A program made the translations under genes and the position numbers. From contig JADZBD010000015.1 of NCBI GenBank assembly GCA_020852255.1, positions 124,001 to 188,000 of the forward strand: a DNA stretch of 64,000 bases, read 5' to 3'. This DNA comes from Bacteroidia bacterium. Its GTDB lineage: Bacteria > Bacteroidota > Bacteroidia > JADZBD01. Below are positions 35,073 to 43,484 of this stretch, piece after piece. Numbering within the stretch: position 1 is the stretch's first letter; every line of letters begins with the position of its first letter. The notes beneath the pieces were generated by a model. That model saw nothing but the letters and a program-made list of their open reading frames with translations. It was not told the DNA's origin and made no database searches.

Positions 35073-35820
35073 CTTTATTTAGCGCTCTTAATTTTTTGTA
35101 CTTCAAATAGGCAGCATAGGCCGAAATACGACTGATCGCAAATCCGGCACCGCCATCAAGAAATCCGAGTTTAATGATATAATCGCGAAGGAATTTTGCC
35201 ACAGCGCTCAAGTACATCACTAACCAACCAGCTTTTCTGCCCTCCTTTTGATAGGCCTTTGCCGCGATATTGGTAAAATATTCGATCTGCTTATAGTGAT
35301 CATCGCGTGTGTAATAGCTGTAATGTAAAATATCACCCTTCAGGTGTTCCTCTTTTCCGCCGGAGAAAAGTTCGTACTTATCGTGAGGATTTATACCCGT
35401 CCACCTTCCCTTTCCTGAATCCCACAATCTCAATTTAGTATCAGGGTACCAGCCGCAATAACGAACCCAGTGTCCGCAGTAATTGGTAAGGCGATTCATG
35501 GAATATCCGTCGGCCGTGAAATGCTTTTTAACCTCGATAATAGACTTTCGCAAGGTTTCATCCAGGGCTTCGTCGGCGTCGAGTGAAAGCACATGGGGGT
35601 GGGAAGCATAGGTGATGGCCCTGTTCTTTTGTTCAATATGTCCATCGAAGGCATGCTGGAAGAACTTCGCCCCTCTTTCACGACAAATGGCCTCAGTGCT
35701 ATCTTTCGAGAAGGAATCGAGCACAATGATCTCGTCCACCACCCCCTGCAAAGAATCCAGGCAACGGGCAATGTTCTTTTCTTCATTGTAGGTGATGATC
35801 ACCGCACTGATGGGGGTCAT
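35065..35820 (-). CDS. Glycosyltransferase family 2 (WaaE/KdtX-like)
   Basis: This is a 251-residue GT-A glycosyltransferase with ISAVIITYNEEKNIARCLDS at the start, EIIVLDSFSKDST, a DADEAL metal-binding motif and the Bacteroidota LPS-core pattern RLTNYCGHWVRYCGWYPD, then LRLWDSGKGRWTG and LHYSYYTRDDH. It resembles WaaE/KdtX beta-glucosyltransferases of lipopolysaccharide core assembly. ATG 35820 is chosen over a TTG at 35838. The TTG would overlap the predicted -7 box at 35827-35834. It heads the GT2-GT9-GT4 unit and is divergent from the MeaB-like gene across 45 bp. Confidence 0.92.
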   Translation of the reverse strand: MTPISAVIITYNEEKNIARCLDSLQGVVDEIIVLDSFSKDSTEAICRERGAKFFQHAFDGHIEQKNRAITYASHPHVLSLDADEALDETLRKSIIEVKKHFTADGYSMNRLTNYCGHWVRYCGWYPDTKLRLWDSGKGRWTGINPHDKYELFSGGKEEHLKGDILHYSYYTRDDHYKQIEYFTNIAAKAYQKEGRKAGWLVMYLSAVAKFLRDYIIKLGFLDGGAGFAISRISAYAAYLKYKKLRALNKGG

Positions 35821-35826
35821 GGCTTT

Positions 35827-35861
35827 CAAAGATACCAAAAGCGGTAAGATGCCTATCTTTG
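35827..35861. promoter_or_regulatory. Face-to-face -7 boxes forming an inverted repeat between GT2 and MeaB genes
   Basis: CAAAGATA (35827-35834) and its exact inverse TATCTTTG (35854-35861) are 19 nt apart. Each is a perfect TAnnTTTG box for one of the divergent genes. They end 6 nt before the GT2 ATG (35820) and 4 nt before the MeaB ATG (35866). Neither has an obvious TTTG -33, and each -33 region falls on the other box, so simultaneous use looks unlikely. Confidence 0.6.
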
Positions 35862-35865
35862 GATA

Positions 35866-36645
35866 ATGAATACAGAAATACTCTTAAAGGAGATACTGAA
35901 TGGGAACTGGAGGGCATTGGCTAAAGCAATCACGCTGGTAGAAAATGAAACGAAGGAGGGGAAAGAAATATTGTCGGGACTTAAAAACCGCGATATTCAG
36001 GTAGTGGGAATTACCGGGCCTCCGGGAGCCGGAAAATCGACTCTGATCAGCGCACTTATCACCACTTACACGGAACAGGGGAAAAAAGTTGGCGTTATGG
36101 CTGTTGATCCCACCTCGCCGTTTAGTCATGGCTCATTATTGGGTGATCGCCTGCGCATGAGTGAGCACTTTACCCATCCCGACGTATTCATACGTTCTTT
36201 AGCCACACGTGGTTCGCTGGGCGGACTTTCATCCAAAGCAGCCGAAGTGATATCGCTGATGAAAGCCTGCAATTTCGATGTGATCCTGGTTGAAACAGTA
36301 GGGGTTGGACAAAGTGAAATTGAGATCGCAGCTTTGGCAGATACCACTGTTTTGGTTTTGGTACCTGAGGCGGGAGATGATATTCAAACGATCAAATCCG
36401 GTGTCATGGAGATCGCTGATATTTTTGTGGTAAATAAAAGTGACCGCGAGGGTGCCGATATCCTGATGAAAAACCTGGAAGTATTGGTGCATGAACGGCC
36501 GGATGCTTCACGCACACCTGCTGTGTTGAAATGTTCAGCCACCCAAAAAGAAGGAATACGCGAACTTTGCCAACAGATCATTGCACATTACCCTCACCGC
36601 GACCCCGATAAAAAAGAGAAAGTGAGGAAGTTCTTAAACCGATAG
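35866..36645 (+). CDS. meaB: MeaB/ArgK-type GTPase, short form
   Basis: This G3E-class GTPase normally escorts and protects adenosylcobalamin-dependent methylmalonyl-CoA mutase. Visible are the P-loop GITGPPGAGKST (Gly51-Ser58 region), VDPTSPFSHGSLLGDRLRM, the base-contacting ETVGVGQSE segment and NKSD. The protein has 259 residues, whereas typical MeaB proteins have about 310-360. It ends soon after the guanine-specificity region (PHRDPDKKEKVRKFLNR), so the C-terminal dimerisation arm seems to be missing. No mutase gene is in the window. It is preceded by a -7 box 4 nt before the ATG. Confidence 0.9.
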   Translation: MNTEILLKEILNGNWRALAKAITLVENETKEGKEILSGLKNRDIQVVGITGPPGAGKSTLISALITTYTEQGKKVGVMAVDPTSPFSHGSLLGDRLRMSEHFTHPDVFIRSLATRGSLGGLSSKAAEVISLMKACNFDVILVETVGVGQSEIEIAALADTTVLVLVPEAGDDIQTIKSGVMEIADIFVVNKSDREGADILMKNLEVLVHERPDASRTPAVLKCSATQKEGIRELCQQIIAHYPHRDPDKKEKVRKFLNR

Positions 36646-36656
36646 GAAGGATTGCA

Positions 36657-38285
36657 TTATTCTACTTTCCAAACTTCCTGCACCTCCCAGTCGGACCGCA
36701 CTGTAAACCAGCCGGGTGAATAAATCACCCTTTCGGGTTGCACCTTCCGGGAATAATCACCGCTGTCCCATTGACCGTTTTTATTGTGATCGTAGATCAG
36801 CCGGATCCTGTATTTACCAGGGAGCAGGTACCGGCAAAACAGCTTGAGATCGCCTGAACCCTGATCGGAATGAACCACCTGTCCTTTCTCGTTAAGAAGC
36901 TGAACGATGCCCTCTTGCGGCTTCCACTGCGCTTTCACTTCCAGTGAACCGTAATACCGCAATTCCTTTACCTGGAATATTATTTTAATGCTGTCGCTGG
37001 GAAGATTCCCGAATCCTGTAAAGCAGCCCGGATTCAGAATTACCGTATGTTCCGTACCCGGATCCCAGAGTATGACACCCTTACTGCTAACCGGTCTGAC
37101 TTCCACTATATAATCCTGCATGGTGAATTCCAGCGCTGAGGAATCCATAGGACTTAGTTCATCCGTACCTCCCGTTATGCCTGTAAAACTGAACGAATCT
37201 ACCGGATGATTGAAAAGTATTCTCACCGGTTTATCCGGATCCTGCAGCTCTCCGCCGGTAAAAAGCACGCTGGCCCTGAGTTGAGGAGCCTTGCTATCTG
37301 CAATGCGGAGTGCAAGGCTTTCCTTCCACACATCTGCATCCGAAACCAGCAGCAGATCCAGCGTATCAGCAGTGAACTTCCCGTAGTGAAAAAGAATGGT
37401 ATCTGCCCTCTCATTCTTCCACATTCTTGTCTGCAGCCGGTTCGTGCGGCGCAGGTGAATTTTAAGATCCGGACAAGGTTTATTGAGAACAATCATCACT
37501 TTTCCCGGCTCCACCACAACGGAACGCCGAATGAATTGCTTCTGAGGCGGTCCTTTGAAAAGCCGGAAATTCAATTTACGGGAAGTGGTCAGATCAATCA
37601 GGGAATCGGCAAATCCAATCAGTTCCTCTTCCGGATCGTAGCGAAAATTTCGGTTCGCATCCAGAACCGCCACTGCTTTATACCACCCTGGTTTAATATG
37701 ATCCACACGAAAAGAACCATCCGGTCCGGAACGGGAAAAGTATTCAGGGGGTTTTTTGAACGGAAGGGAATCATCCTGCCCGGCATACAGCATAACTGTT
37801 ACCTGCTTCAATTGCGCGCCGGTAAACGCGTCCGTTACGGACCCGAATACGGCCACACTATCCATTACAGGACCCGTGGAAAAAACATAACGAAATCCTT
37901 CGGCAGTATTGCCTTCGTGAACATCCGCAATGGCATTGCCAAAATAAATGCCGTAGGTAGTATTCGCTTTCAGTGTTTCCCTGAATTTGATGTGCAGAAT
38001 CCTGTTCTTCTGAAGAGTGATCTCCGGTAACAATTCCATTGGGGGAGAAACCATCAGCTGCCCCTGCATATCCTTCAGCACAATGTTCTCATCAAATACG
38101 ATCTTCACTTCGTTGCCTGTAAAGTTCACCTTGGCAGAATCGGGTGAATAATTTATCACTTTGGGAGCACTCACATCCCTGGGGCCTCCGCCGGGAACCT
38201 GCATTTGGGCACAGGAATGAAAAAGCAGGCAGCAGGCAGAGGTCAGCAGGAGATGGAGTGTAATAAATGAAGAAAGCCGATGCAT
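36657..38285 (-). CDS. Ig-like domain lipoprotein (Big_5 type)
   Basis: This is a 542-residue outer lipoprotein candidate. The N-terminal signal ends in the lipobox LLFHSC (Cys25), followed by AQMQVPGGGPRD, typical of this Bacteroidota family. A Big_5 (SbsA Ig-like) domain lies at about 38-140 (APKVINYSPDSAKVNF, VKIVFDENIVL, YGIYFGNAIAD). A carboxypeptidase-regulatory-like domain follows at about 148-225 (VFGSVTDAFTGAQL, GWYKAVAVLDANRNF). A C-terminal beta-rich part ends with YRIRLIYDHNKNGQWDSGDY. No enzymatic function is visible. Its ATG overlaps the stop of the fRMsr gene by one base (TGATG). Confidence 0.88.
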   Translation of the reverse strand: MHRLSSFITLHLLLTSACCLLFHSCAQMQVPGGGPRDVSAPKVINYSPDSAKVNFTGNEVKIVFDENIVLKDMQGQLMVSPPMELLPEITLQKNRILHIKFRETLKANTTYGIYFGNAIADVHEGNTAEGFRYVFSTGPVMDSVAVFGSVTDAFTGAQLKQVTVMLYAGQDDSLPFKKPPEYFSRSGPDGSFRVDHIKPGWYKAVAVLDANRNFRYDPEEELIGFADSLIDLTTSRKLNFRLFKGPPQKQFIRRSVVVEPGKVMIVLNKPCPDLKIHLRRTNRLQTRMWKNERADTILFHYGKFTADTLDLLLVSDADVWKESLALRIADSKAPQLRASVLFTGGELQDPDKPVRILFNHPVDSFSFTGITGGTDELSPMDSSALEFTMQDYIVEVRPVSSKGVILWDPGTEHTVILNPGCFTGFGNLPSDSIKIIFQVKELRYYGSLEVKAQWKPQEGIVQLLNEKGQVVHSDQGSGDLKLFCRYLLPGKYRIRLIYDHNKNGQWDSGDYSRKVQPERVIYSPGWFTVRSDWEVQEVWKVE

Positions 38286-38755
38286 CAGGAGAGGAGTTGA
38301 GTAATGGATTCCAGATGCGTTTGATCGGTAAGTGAAAAATCATTCAGGTGTTCAGAATCAATGTCCAGGACGGCAATGACCGATCCTTGCCTGAAGAGTG
38401 GTACTACGATTTCCGATCGTGATCGAGTGCTGCAGGCAATATGTCCGGGAAATTCTGTTACATCCGGAACAATAAGGGTATGCTGCTTTACCCATGCCGT
38501 ACCGCAGACCCCTTTTCCCATTTGTATCCTTGTGCAAGCCACAGGACCCTGAAACGGACCCAGAACCAATTCATTGCCCCGCACCAGGTAAAATCCTACC
38601 CATAAAAACCCGAATGTTTCCTTCAGGGCTGCACACAGGTTCCCCATATTTGCCACAGGGTCATTCTCACCCGCCAGTAAAGACTTGAGCTGAGGAAGGA
38701 GATTGTTATATTTTTCTTCCCTGGTATTTCCCTCCACAGCGATCTGCTCTGCCAT
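38285..38755 (-). CDS. msrC: Free methionine-(R)-sulfoxide reductase (GAF domain)
   Basis: This enzyme reduces free L-methionine-(R)-sulfoxide with thioredoxin in the cytoplasm. From ATG 38755 it has 156 residues; an upstream in-frame start at 38785 would add a hydrophobic run unlike the family. The single GAF domain carries the three catalytic or resolving cysteines Cys74 (PVACTRIQMG), Cys84 (KGVCGTAW) and Cys108 (GHIACSTRSRSEIVVPL). Their spacing matches Cys84/94/118 of the E. coli enzyme. It sits between comF and the Ig-like lipoprotein on one strand and is coupled to the latter through TGATG. Confidence 0.92.
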   Translation of the reverse strand: MAEQIAVEGNTREEKYNNLLPQLKSLLAGENDPVANMGNLCAALKETFGFLWVGFYLVRGNELVLGPFQGPVACTRIQMGKGVCGTAWVKQHTLIVPDVTEFPGHIACSTRSRSEIVVPLFRQGSVIAVLDIDSEHLNDFSLTDQTHLESITQLLS

Positions 38756-38781
38756 TAGTACAAAGATCATTAAAAAAATGA

Positions 38782-39474
38782 TCAATGCAGTGTTCCGGCC
38801 ATTGCCGCAACACTCACCCTGCTGCCGCGTAATTGCAGCAGCGCGCGTGCGCAGGCTTCCAGGGTGGCTCCCGTGGTGATCACATCATCCACCAGCAGCA
38901 CATGACAACCTTCTTGCGCTCCTTTACCAAGCGTAAATTTTCCTTCGGTATTTTCCCAGCGGTGAAATCTCGATTTTCTGGTTTGCGTATTGGTGCGCTC
39001 TTTCCTGAGCAGCCAGTCGGTGTGCAAGGGCTTACCCATTGCTTCGGAGAGCCCGCTTCCAAAAACCTCACTTTGATTGAATCCCCTGGAGCGTAACCGT
39101 GCCGGATGCAGCGGCACCGGAATAATCACATCCGCTGAACGGAACTGTTCTGACTGCAGCAGCTCTCGTCCGTAGCGCCGTCCCAGAAACCTGCCAATTT
39201 CCTTTTCTCCCTTATACTTCAGGCGGTGAATCATATTCTGCACCCGTGAACCCTTCCGGTACCGGTAATACACTGCGGCGGCATTCAGATCCACCCTTCC
39301 CATAAACATGCGCTCCACGGGATTATCGGGAAGAAGATGAAAACCTGTGCCGGGAAGAGTCCTCAGGCAAATCGTGCAAAGACACTCTTCAAAATGATAC
39401 AGCGCCCGGTTACAGGCCGGACAAACGTTCGGAAAAACCAGGTGCAACACATCCGACCACATTGTTGAAATCAT
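38782..39474 (-). CDS. ComF family amidophosphoribosyltransferase-like protein
   Basis: This is a 230-residue protein with an N-terminal zinc-binding region (CPAC and CLCTIC) and a phosphoribosyltransferase domain. The latter contains VIIPVPLHPARLRSRGFNQSE and the PRPP motif VLLVDDVITTGATL. ComF proteins take part in DNA uptake in naturally competent bacteria, but homologs occur widely without proven competence. ATG 39474 is taken as the start. ATG 39462 (MWSDVLHLVFPNVCPAC) also fits the family, and a TTG at 39501 is less likely. The gene lies 26 bp upstream of the fRMsr gene on the same strand. Confidence 0.92.
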   Translation of the reverse strand: MISTMWSDVLHLVFPNVCPACNRALYHFEECLCTICLRTLPGTGFHLLPDNPVERMFMGRVDLNAAAVYYRYRKGSRVQNMIHRLKYKGEKEIGRFLGRRYGRELLQSEQFRSADVIIPVPLHPARLRSRGFNQSEVFGSGLSEAMGKPLHTDWLLRKERTNTQTRKSRFHRWENTEGKFTLGKGAQEGCHVLLVDDVITTGATLEACARALLQLRGSRVSVAAMAGTLH

Positions 39475-39522
39475 GCTGTTGATAACTTGAAGGCGACTCA
39501 AAAAGCCCTCCTCAAAATTGCC

Positions 39523-39530
39523 TAACTTTG
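39523..39530 (+). promoter_or_regulatory. Predicted -7 box of the coiled-coil membrane protein gene
   Basis: TAACTTTG is an exact TAnnTTTG, ending 38 nt before ATG 39569. No convincing -33 TTTG is seen at 17-21 nt, so the call rests on the -7 only. Confidence 0.45.
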
Positions 39531-39568
39531 TAAGTCATTGTACGTTCTGAATCAGTACCTCTACAGGC

Positions 39569-40489
39569 ATGGAAGAGCAAGCAGAAAAAAAAGAAAAAAG
39601 TAATCGTATCTATTTGATTATCATCATTATAGAGACTATCCTTATTGGTCTTTTGGGGTGGTTATTCTTCAGTCAGAAGACGAGAGTAGAAACAGTGGAA
39701 AAGGAGAAGCTCGTATTCGTTGAGAAATCGCAGAGTTTGCAGGATGAGCTTACCGCCTTGAAAACAGAATACGAAAATCTGGAGATCAGCGACAAGAAAC
39801 TGAAACGGGACTACGACGCCAAAATGAAAATGATTGATTCGCTGATGGTTCTGGCGAAGAAACACGATGGCGATGCTTACCAGATCTACCAGCTGAAGAA
39901 AGAGACGGAAACCCTGCGCCGCATCATGAAACATTTTGTGGTGCAGATTGACTCATTGGGAAGACTGAATAAGGAGATTGTAGCACAAAAAGAGAAAGTG
40001 ATCACGGAATTGTCGGAGGAGAAATTCAAGACCAAGGAACTCACGAAGGAGAAAGAGGATCTTCAGAATACGGTTAACATGGGATCCGTGCTCAAAGCAA
40101 ACGGCATTAAAGTTTCAGGGATCAAAACAAAATCGGGCGGTAAGAAGGAGGTGGAGACCAAGAGTGCCAAAAGGGTAGAAAAAATCAAGATCACGTTCAC
40201 GCTGGGAGAGAACCGGATCGCGAAGAGCGGTGACAAGACGGTCTTCATCCGCATTGTAACGCCCGACGGTAAGGAGATGGCAAAGTCGCTGGACGAGAGC
40301 AACACCTTTAGTTTTAACGGCTCCAAGGGTTATTATGCTACTAAAACCATGGTGAATTATAAAAATTCGGACACGCCGGTGACTGTTTATACAGCCAAGT
40401 CGGATATTAAATTTCTTCCCGGAAAGTACCTCATCGAAATTGCCTCAGATGGTGTGGTGATCGGGCAAACACAGCTCATCCTGGAATAG
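39569..40489 (+). CDS. Single-pass membrane protein with long coiled coil, unknown function
   Basis: I do not recognise a named family. The 306-residue protein has a short Lys/Glu-rich cytoplasmic start. One transmembrane helix follows (IYLIIIIIETILIGLLGWLF, about 14-33). A coiled coil of about 130 residues comes next (about 40-185, heptads rich in Lys/Glu/Leu), then a Lys-rich hinge. A C-terminal beta domain (about 205-306) has KIKITFTLGENRIAKSGDKT and FLPGKYLIEIASDGVVIG. With the N-terminus inside, the coiled coil and beta domain lie in the periplasm. This suggests an envelope spacer or scaffold protein, which is inference. The neighbours, convergent cotH and divergent comF, give no clue. 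Confidence 0.85.
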   Translation: MEEQAEKKEKSNRIYLIIIIIETILIGLLGWLFFSQKTRVETVEKEKLVFVEKSQSLQDELTALKTEYENLEISDKKLKRDYDAKMKMIDSLMVLAKKHDGDAYQIYQLKKETETLRRIMKHFVVQIDSLGRLNKEIVAQKEKVITELSEEKFKTKELTKEKEDLQNTVNMGSVLKANGIKVSGIKTKSGGKKEVETKSAKRVEKIKITFTLGENRIAKSGDKTVFIRIVTPDGKEMAKSLDESNTFSFNGSKGYYATKTMVNYKNSDTPVTVYTAKSDIKFLPGKYLIEIASDGVVIGQTQLILE

Positions 40490-40518
40490 GGAGGAATTGA
40501 AAGCAGAAACAGAGTGGA

Positions 40519-42135
40519 TTACTGGAAAATGATTCGACCGGACGCAACCGGTTTTCCATCCTGAACAAGCCGGTAAAGAAAAATTCCCGATGGCAAATCA
40601 CCCCTTTGAATCAGCAGGCTGTTCTCATTTAACCCGGGCAGATGCAATAATTTTCTCCCGGTAAGGTCGTACAGTTCCAGCGCCGCATTCTGCACCCTGA
40701 AAGGTTCGCTCACATCAAGAATGAACCATTCTCCCGCCGGGTTAGGATACACCTGATGCGTAACCGATGAGAACAAACCGTTGTCGTCTACGGAATAATT
40801 CCAGCAGTATCCCGGCCAGTTATTGTCTAACCACTCCGAGCGTGCGCGAAACCACCATTTGAGATAATCAATTTCGTCCTGCCATGTTTGTCCTATGAAA
40901 TAATTCCAGTTAACATAAACGCCGAGAATTGGCCATTGCTGAAAATTCCGGGTCTGGGATTCCTGCAGTTTCACTTTCATAGAATCAATTCTCGCGTTCA
41001 CCGAATCGTCGTTCAAAACGGTATTGCGAAGAAACATCCACCGGCATTTGAGCAGATGAGTAAATGCTGTATCGGTGAGAAACTTATTCCACCAGAAGGG
41101 GACCGCGCTGCTAAAGCTGCTTCCGCAAAGGGAGTTGAAATTCATTTGGTATCCCGTAGTATCATATGCATCACAATAATCCGCATTGCCGTAGGATAAA
41201 TTAAAATCCCACATAGGGCCGGCCACCAGCCAGCCACCTTTACTGTCTTTTTGTTTCCAGAGAAAAGAACTGGAACGGTATCCGTCTACCGTTCTTCCCA
41301 GCTCCTGCATGATCATGAAATCAATAAATGAATTCACATAAATAACGGAGGGGTACCCGGTGGTGAGATTCTTCCAGTTGGGGCCTGCCATAATATTTTC
41401 AAATCCAATAATTTCATTTCTGATATAGTTGTATTGCACGGGAAGTAATTCACTGTACTCGGGATCATGGCAGAGGAATTTCACTTTGGTACTGTATGGC
41501 GACTGGAAATAGGTATTGCTGCTTCCCGTGAGTTTATCCACTTTCATGATGTATCCCCCTGTAAGGTCGTCGCCGGCCGTGTCCAGCGGGGTAATCTTTG
41601 GGCAATCCACCCTGTTTTTATCTCGTTTAATGCGCTCCATGAAAGAGTACACCCCTTTGTATTGGTTATTGATCACCAGCTCGCACCATACATACCTCGA
41701 ATCCCAATACCCCATCTTCCGGAACAGATCGTAGGTGATCTCATTGCGCATGAGCGTTTTATCCGGGTACGCACCATAGAGGATCCAGTCGTTTTCCTTT
41801 GGCATTCCCAGAATGGAGGTATCCTGGTTATTTCCGAGTGCGTCCTGTGTTTCCAGGCCATATGATTTCTTGGGATATTGCTGGGAAGTGGAGCCCCTGA
41901 TCTCGATGGATATTTTTCCGGCGTAGTGATTAAAGGGATCCGTCATGTAATTCCGGTTCCCGGGTCCGTTATAGATAATACCCATATCGGCCACAATTCG
42001 AACGGTATCCTGGATTGTCTGGTTATTGGTGTTGATCACCACAATCGGCAGATCGCTGCTGGTGAAGTTCACCTGAGAAAAAAGGGAAGTGGTCAGCAGC
42101 AGGACCATAAGACCGGTGAAGGTGCGGAAATGCAT
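40519..42135 (-). CDS. CotH kinase-like secreted protein with T9SS type A sorting domain
   Basis: This is a 538-residue exported protein with a signal peptide (about 1-20). A CotH-type domain spans about 30-430. Its features are IEIRGSTSQQYPKKSYGLE, LGMPKENDWILYGAYPDKTLMRN, GVYSFMERIKRDKNRVD, GYIMKVDKLTG and MWDFNLSYGNADYC. CotH of Bacillus spores is an atypical protein kinase, and many bacterial homologs are secreted, as here. The Lys-containing GSTSQQYPKKS and the Asp in MWDFNLSYG correspond to regions conserved in the family. The T9SS type A domain starts at about residue 458 (VYPNPAGEWFILDV) and ends GIFLYRLVQDGK. Its promoter has an almost ideal geometry, 4 nt from the ATG. Confidence 0.9.
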   Translation of the reverse strand: MHFRTFTGLMVLLLTTSLFSQVNFTSSDLPIVVINTNNQTIQDTVRIVADMGIIYNGPGNRNYMTDPFNHYAGKISIEIRGSTSQQYPKKSYGLETQDALGNNQDTSILGMPKENDWILYGAYPDKTLMRNEITYDLFRKMGYWDSRYVWCELVINNQYKGVYSFMERIKRDKNRVDCPKITPLDTAGDDLTGGYIMKVDKLTGSSNTYFQSPYSTKVKFLCHDPEYSELLPVQYNYIRNEIIGFENIMAGPNWKNLTTGYPSVIYVNSFIDFMIMQELGRTVDGYRSSSFLWKQKDSKGGWLVAGPMWDFNLSYGNADYCDAYDTTGYQMNFNSLCGSSFSSAVPFWWNKFLTDTAFTHLLKCRWMFLRNTVLNDDSVNARIDSMKVKLQESQTRNFQQWPILGVYVNWNYFIGQTWQDEIDYLKWWFRARSEWLDNNWPGYCWNYSVDDNGLFSSVTHQVYPNPAGEWFILDVSEPFRVQNAALELYDLTGRKLLHLPGLNENSLLIQRGDLPSGIFLYRLVQDGKPVASGRIIFQ

Positions 42136-42139
42136 TTAA

Positions 42140-42170
42140 CAAATGTACCGGAAATTAGAGGGAAATCAAA
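42140..42170 (-). promoter_or_regulatory. Promoter of the cotH-like gene, predicted leaderless
   Basis: On the minus strand TTTG (42167-42170) and TACATTTG (42140-42147) are separated by 19 nt, the best -33/-7 match in the window. The -7 ends 4 nt before ATG 42135, so the start of transcription should fall at or within one or two bases of the A of the ATG. Confidence 0.75.
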
Positions 42171-42192
42171 GCTCCGAAACAGTCCTATTCAA

Positions 42193-42200
42193 TACCTTTG
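42193..42200 (+). promoter_or_regulatory. Predicted -7 box of the truncated TPR regulator gene
   Basis: TACCTTTG, an exact TAnnTTTG, ends 9 nt before ATG 42210. It supports this ATG over the TTG at 42198, which lies inside the box. No TTTG -33 is seen. Confidence 0.5.
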
Positions 42201-42209
42201 AGCCAGTCA

Positions 42210-43484
42210 ATGACGGTCCGGATCCTTTTGTTCACCCTGATGTTGGCCTTAGGCGCAAAGGCTGGCGAAAATGCCGACTCCATCCGGCTGTTCGGCACTC
42301 TCCTGCAAGGGGAGGGACTGGCCTTTTCCAAACCCGATAGTGCCCTCCTTTACCTGGAGCAGTGCCTGGCAGACTTGAACCGGTTGGAAGAAGACAGAGG
42401 CGAACGGCCAAACTGGGCGACCGTTCTTCGAACCTCACTTTACAACGATCTCGGTTTCATCATTCAGCGCAAAGGAAACTGGAATGATGCAATTCGCATG
42501 TACCAGGCTGCCCTTGATCTCCAGGGCGACAATGGCAACCCTGCTAATATTGCCCCTTTACAGTCGAATCTGGCCAACCTCTACCTGCAGGCGGGCAACT
42601 ACAAGCTTGCGCGGAAACACGCGGAGGAAGCCCTCAGGACTTTCCGGTCTGAAAAAGACCTTGCCGGCATGATGAATTGCACCAACCTATTGGGCGAGAT
42701 CGAAAAGAAACGGGGAAATTATCCCGCGGCGGAGAGTTATTTCAGGATGAGTATTGAGATGGGAAAAGGCATAGAAATCGTTCGCACCAACCTCCTTCGT
42801 TCCTACGAACTCCTGGGGATATCGAAATTCGAACAGCAAAAATACCGCGAAGCGGAAGAGATTTTCCATCTTGGTATTGCCGTCGGTTCCACCGGAAATG
42901 TTAAGATCAGCTTGTTCAATATCTACTATTACCTTGCGCAGGTTGCCTTGTTCAGGAGCAAGCTCTCTGATGCCGCCCACTACGCCGACTCCGCGTACTA
43001 TTTCAGTATGAACAACAATTATCCGGCGGAACAGATCAAAAGCACAGCCCTCCTGTCCGACATCCGTTACCGTTTGAACGATTTCAGATCCGCCGCCGAC
43101 CTGCTTCGCCTGAGCAATTCCTTGCGTGAAAAGTTCAATAACGAAAAGATGGCGAATGAGATCAACCTTCTTGAATCGGAAAAAAAAGAGATGCGCTTTG
43201 AAATGAACCGGATGAAGGATGAAGAAAAGATCCGGAACCAGAGGAACACCATCATGGCCGGCATCATGTTCCTGGTCCTCTTCATAGTGCTTTTACTACT
43301 CACCTACCGGAATTATCTGAATAAAAAACGAAGCCACGCAGAGATCGCATTGAAAAACAGAATCATTGAAGAGAAACAGCGGGATATCATTGCTTCCATT
43401 CACTATGCGAAGCGTATTCAGAACGGCTTGCTTCCAACGGACAAGTATATTGCTAAGAAACTAAACGATCTGAACAAGGCTTAA
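42210..43484 (+). CDS. TPR membrane regulator lacking the SpoIIE phosphatase domain
   Basis: This is a 424-residue protein built like the TPR-SpoIIE regulators of this window. It has a signal peptide, about six tetratricopeptide repeats (about 25-310), a Glu/Met-rich coiled coil and one transmembrane helix (about 346-366). The cytoplasmic linker RIIEEKQRDIIASIHYAKRIQNGLLP follows. In the full-length paralogs this linker leads straight into a phosphatase domain of about 220 residues. Here the protein ends after TDKYIAKKLNDLNKA. No phosphatase motif follows in any frame before the convergent truB, so the truncation is a natural stop rather than a nearby frameshift. It could be a sensor without output that competes with or pairs with the full-length proteins. 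Confidence 0.88.
   Translation: MTVRILLFTLMLALGAKAGENADSIRLFGTLLQGEGLAFSKPDSALLYLEQCLADLNRLEEDRGERPNWATVLRTSLYNDLGFIIQRKGNWNDAIRMYQAALDLQGDNGNPANIAPLQSNLANLYLQAGNYKLARKHAEEALRTFRSEKDLAGMMNCTNLLGEIEKKRGNYPAAESYFRMSIEMGKGIEIVRTNLLRSYELLGISKFEQQKYREAEEIFHLGIAVGSTGNVKISLFNIYYYLAQVALFRSKLSDAAHYADSAYYFSMNNNYPAEQIKSTALLSDIRYRLNDFRSAADLLRLSNSLREKFNNEKMANEINLLESEKKEMRFEMNRMKDEEKIRNQRNTIMAGIMFLVLFIVLLLLTYRNYLNKKRSHAEIALKNRIIEEKQRDIIASIHYAKRIQNGLLPTDKYIAKKLNDLNKA

Noticed and set aside
37206-38030. 274-codon open frame on the plus strand.
   Set aside because: It is antisense to the Ig-like lipoprotein gene, which has clear lipobox and domain signatures.
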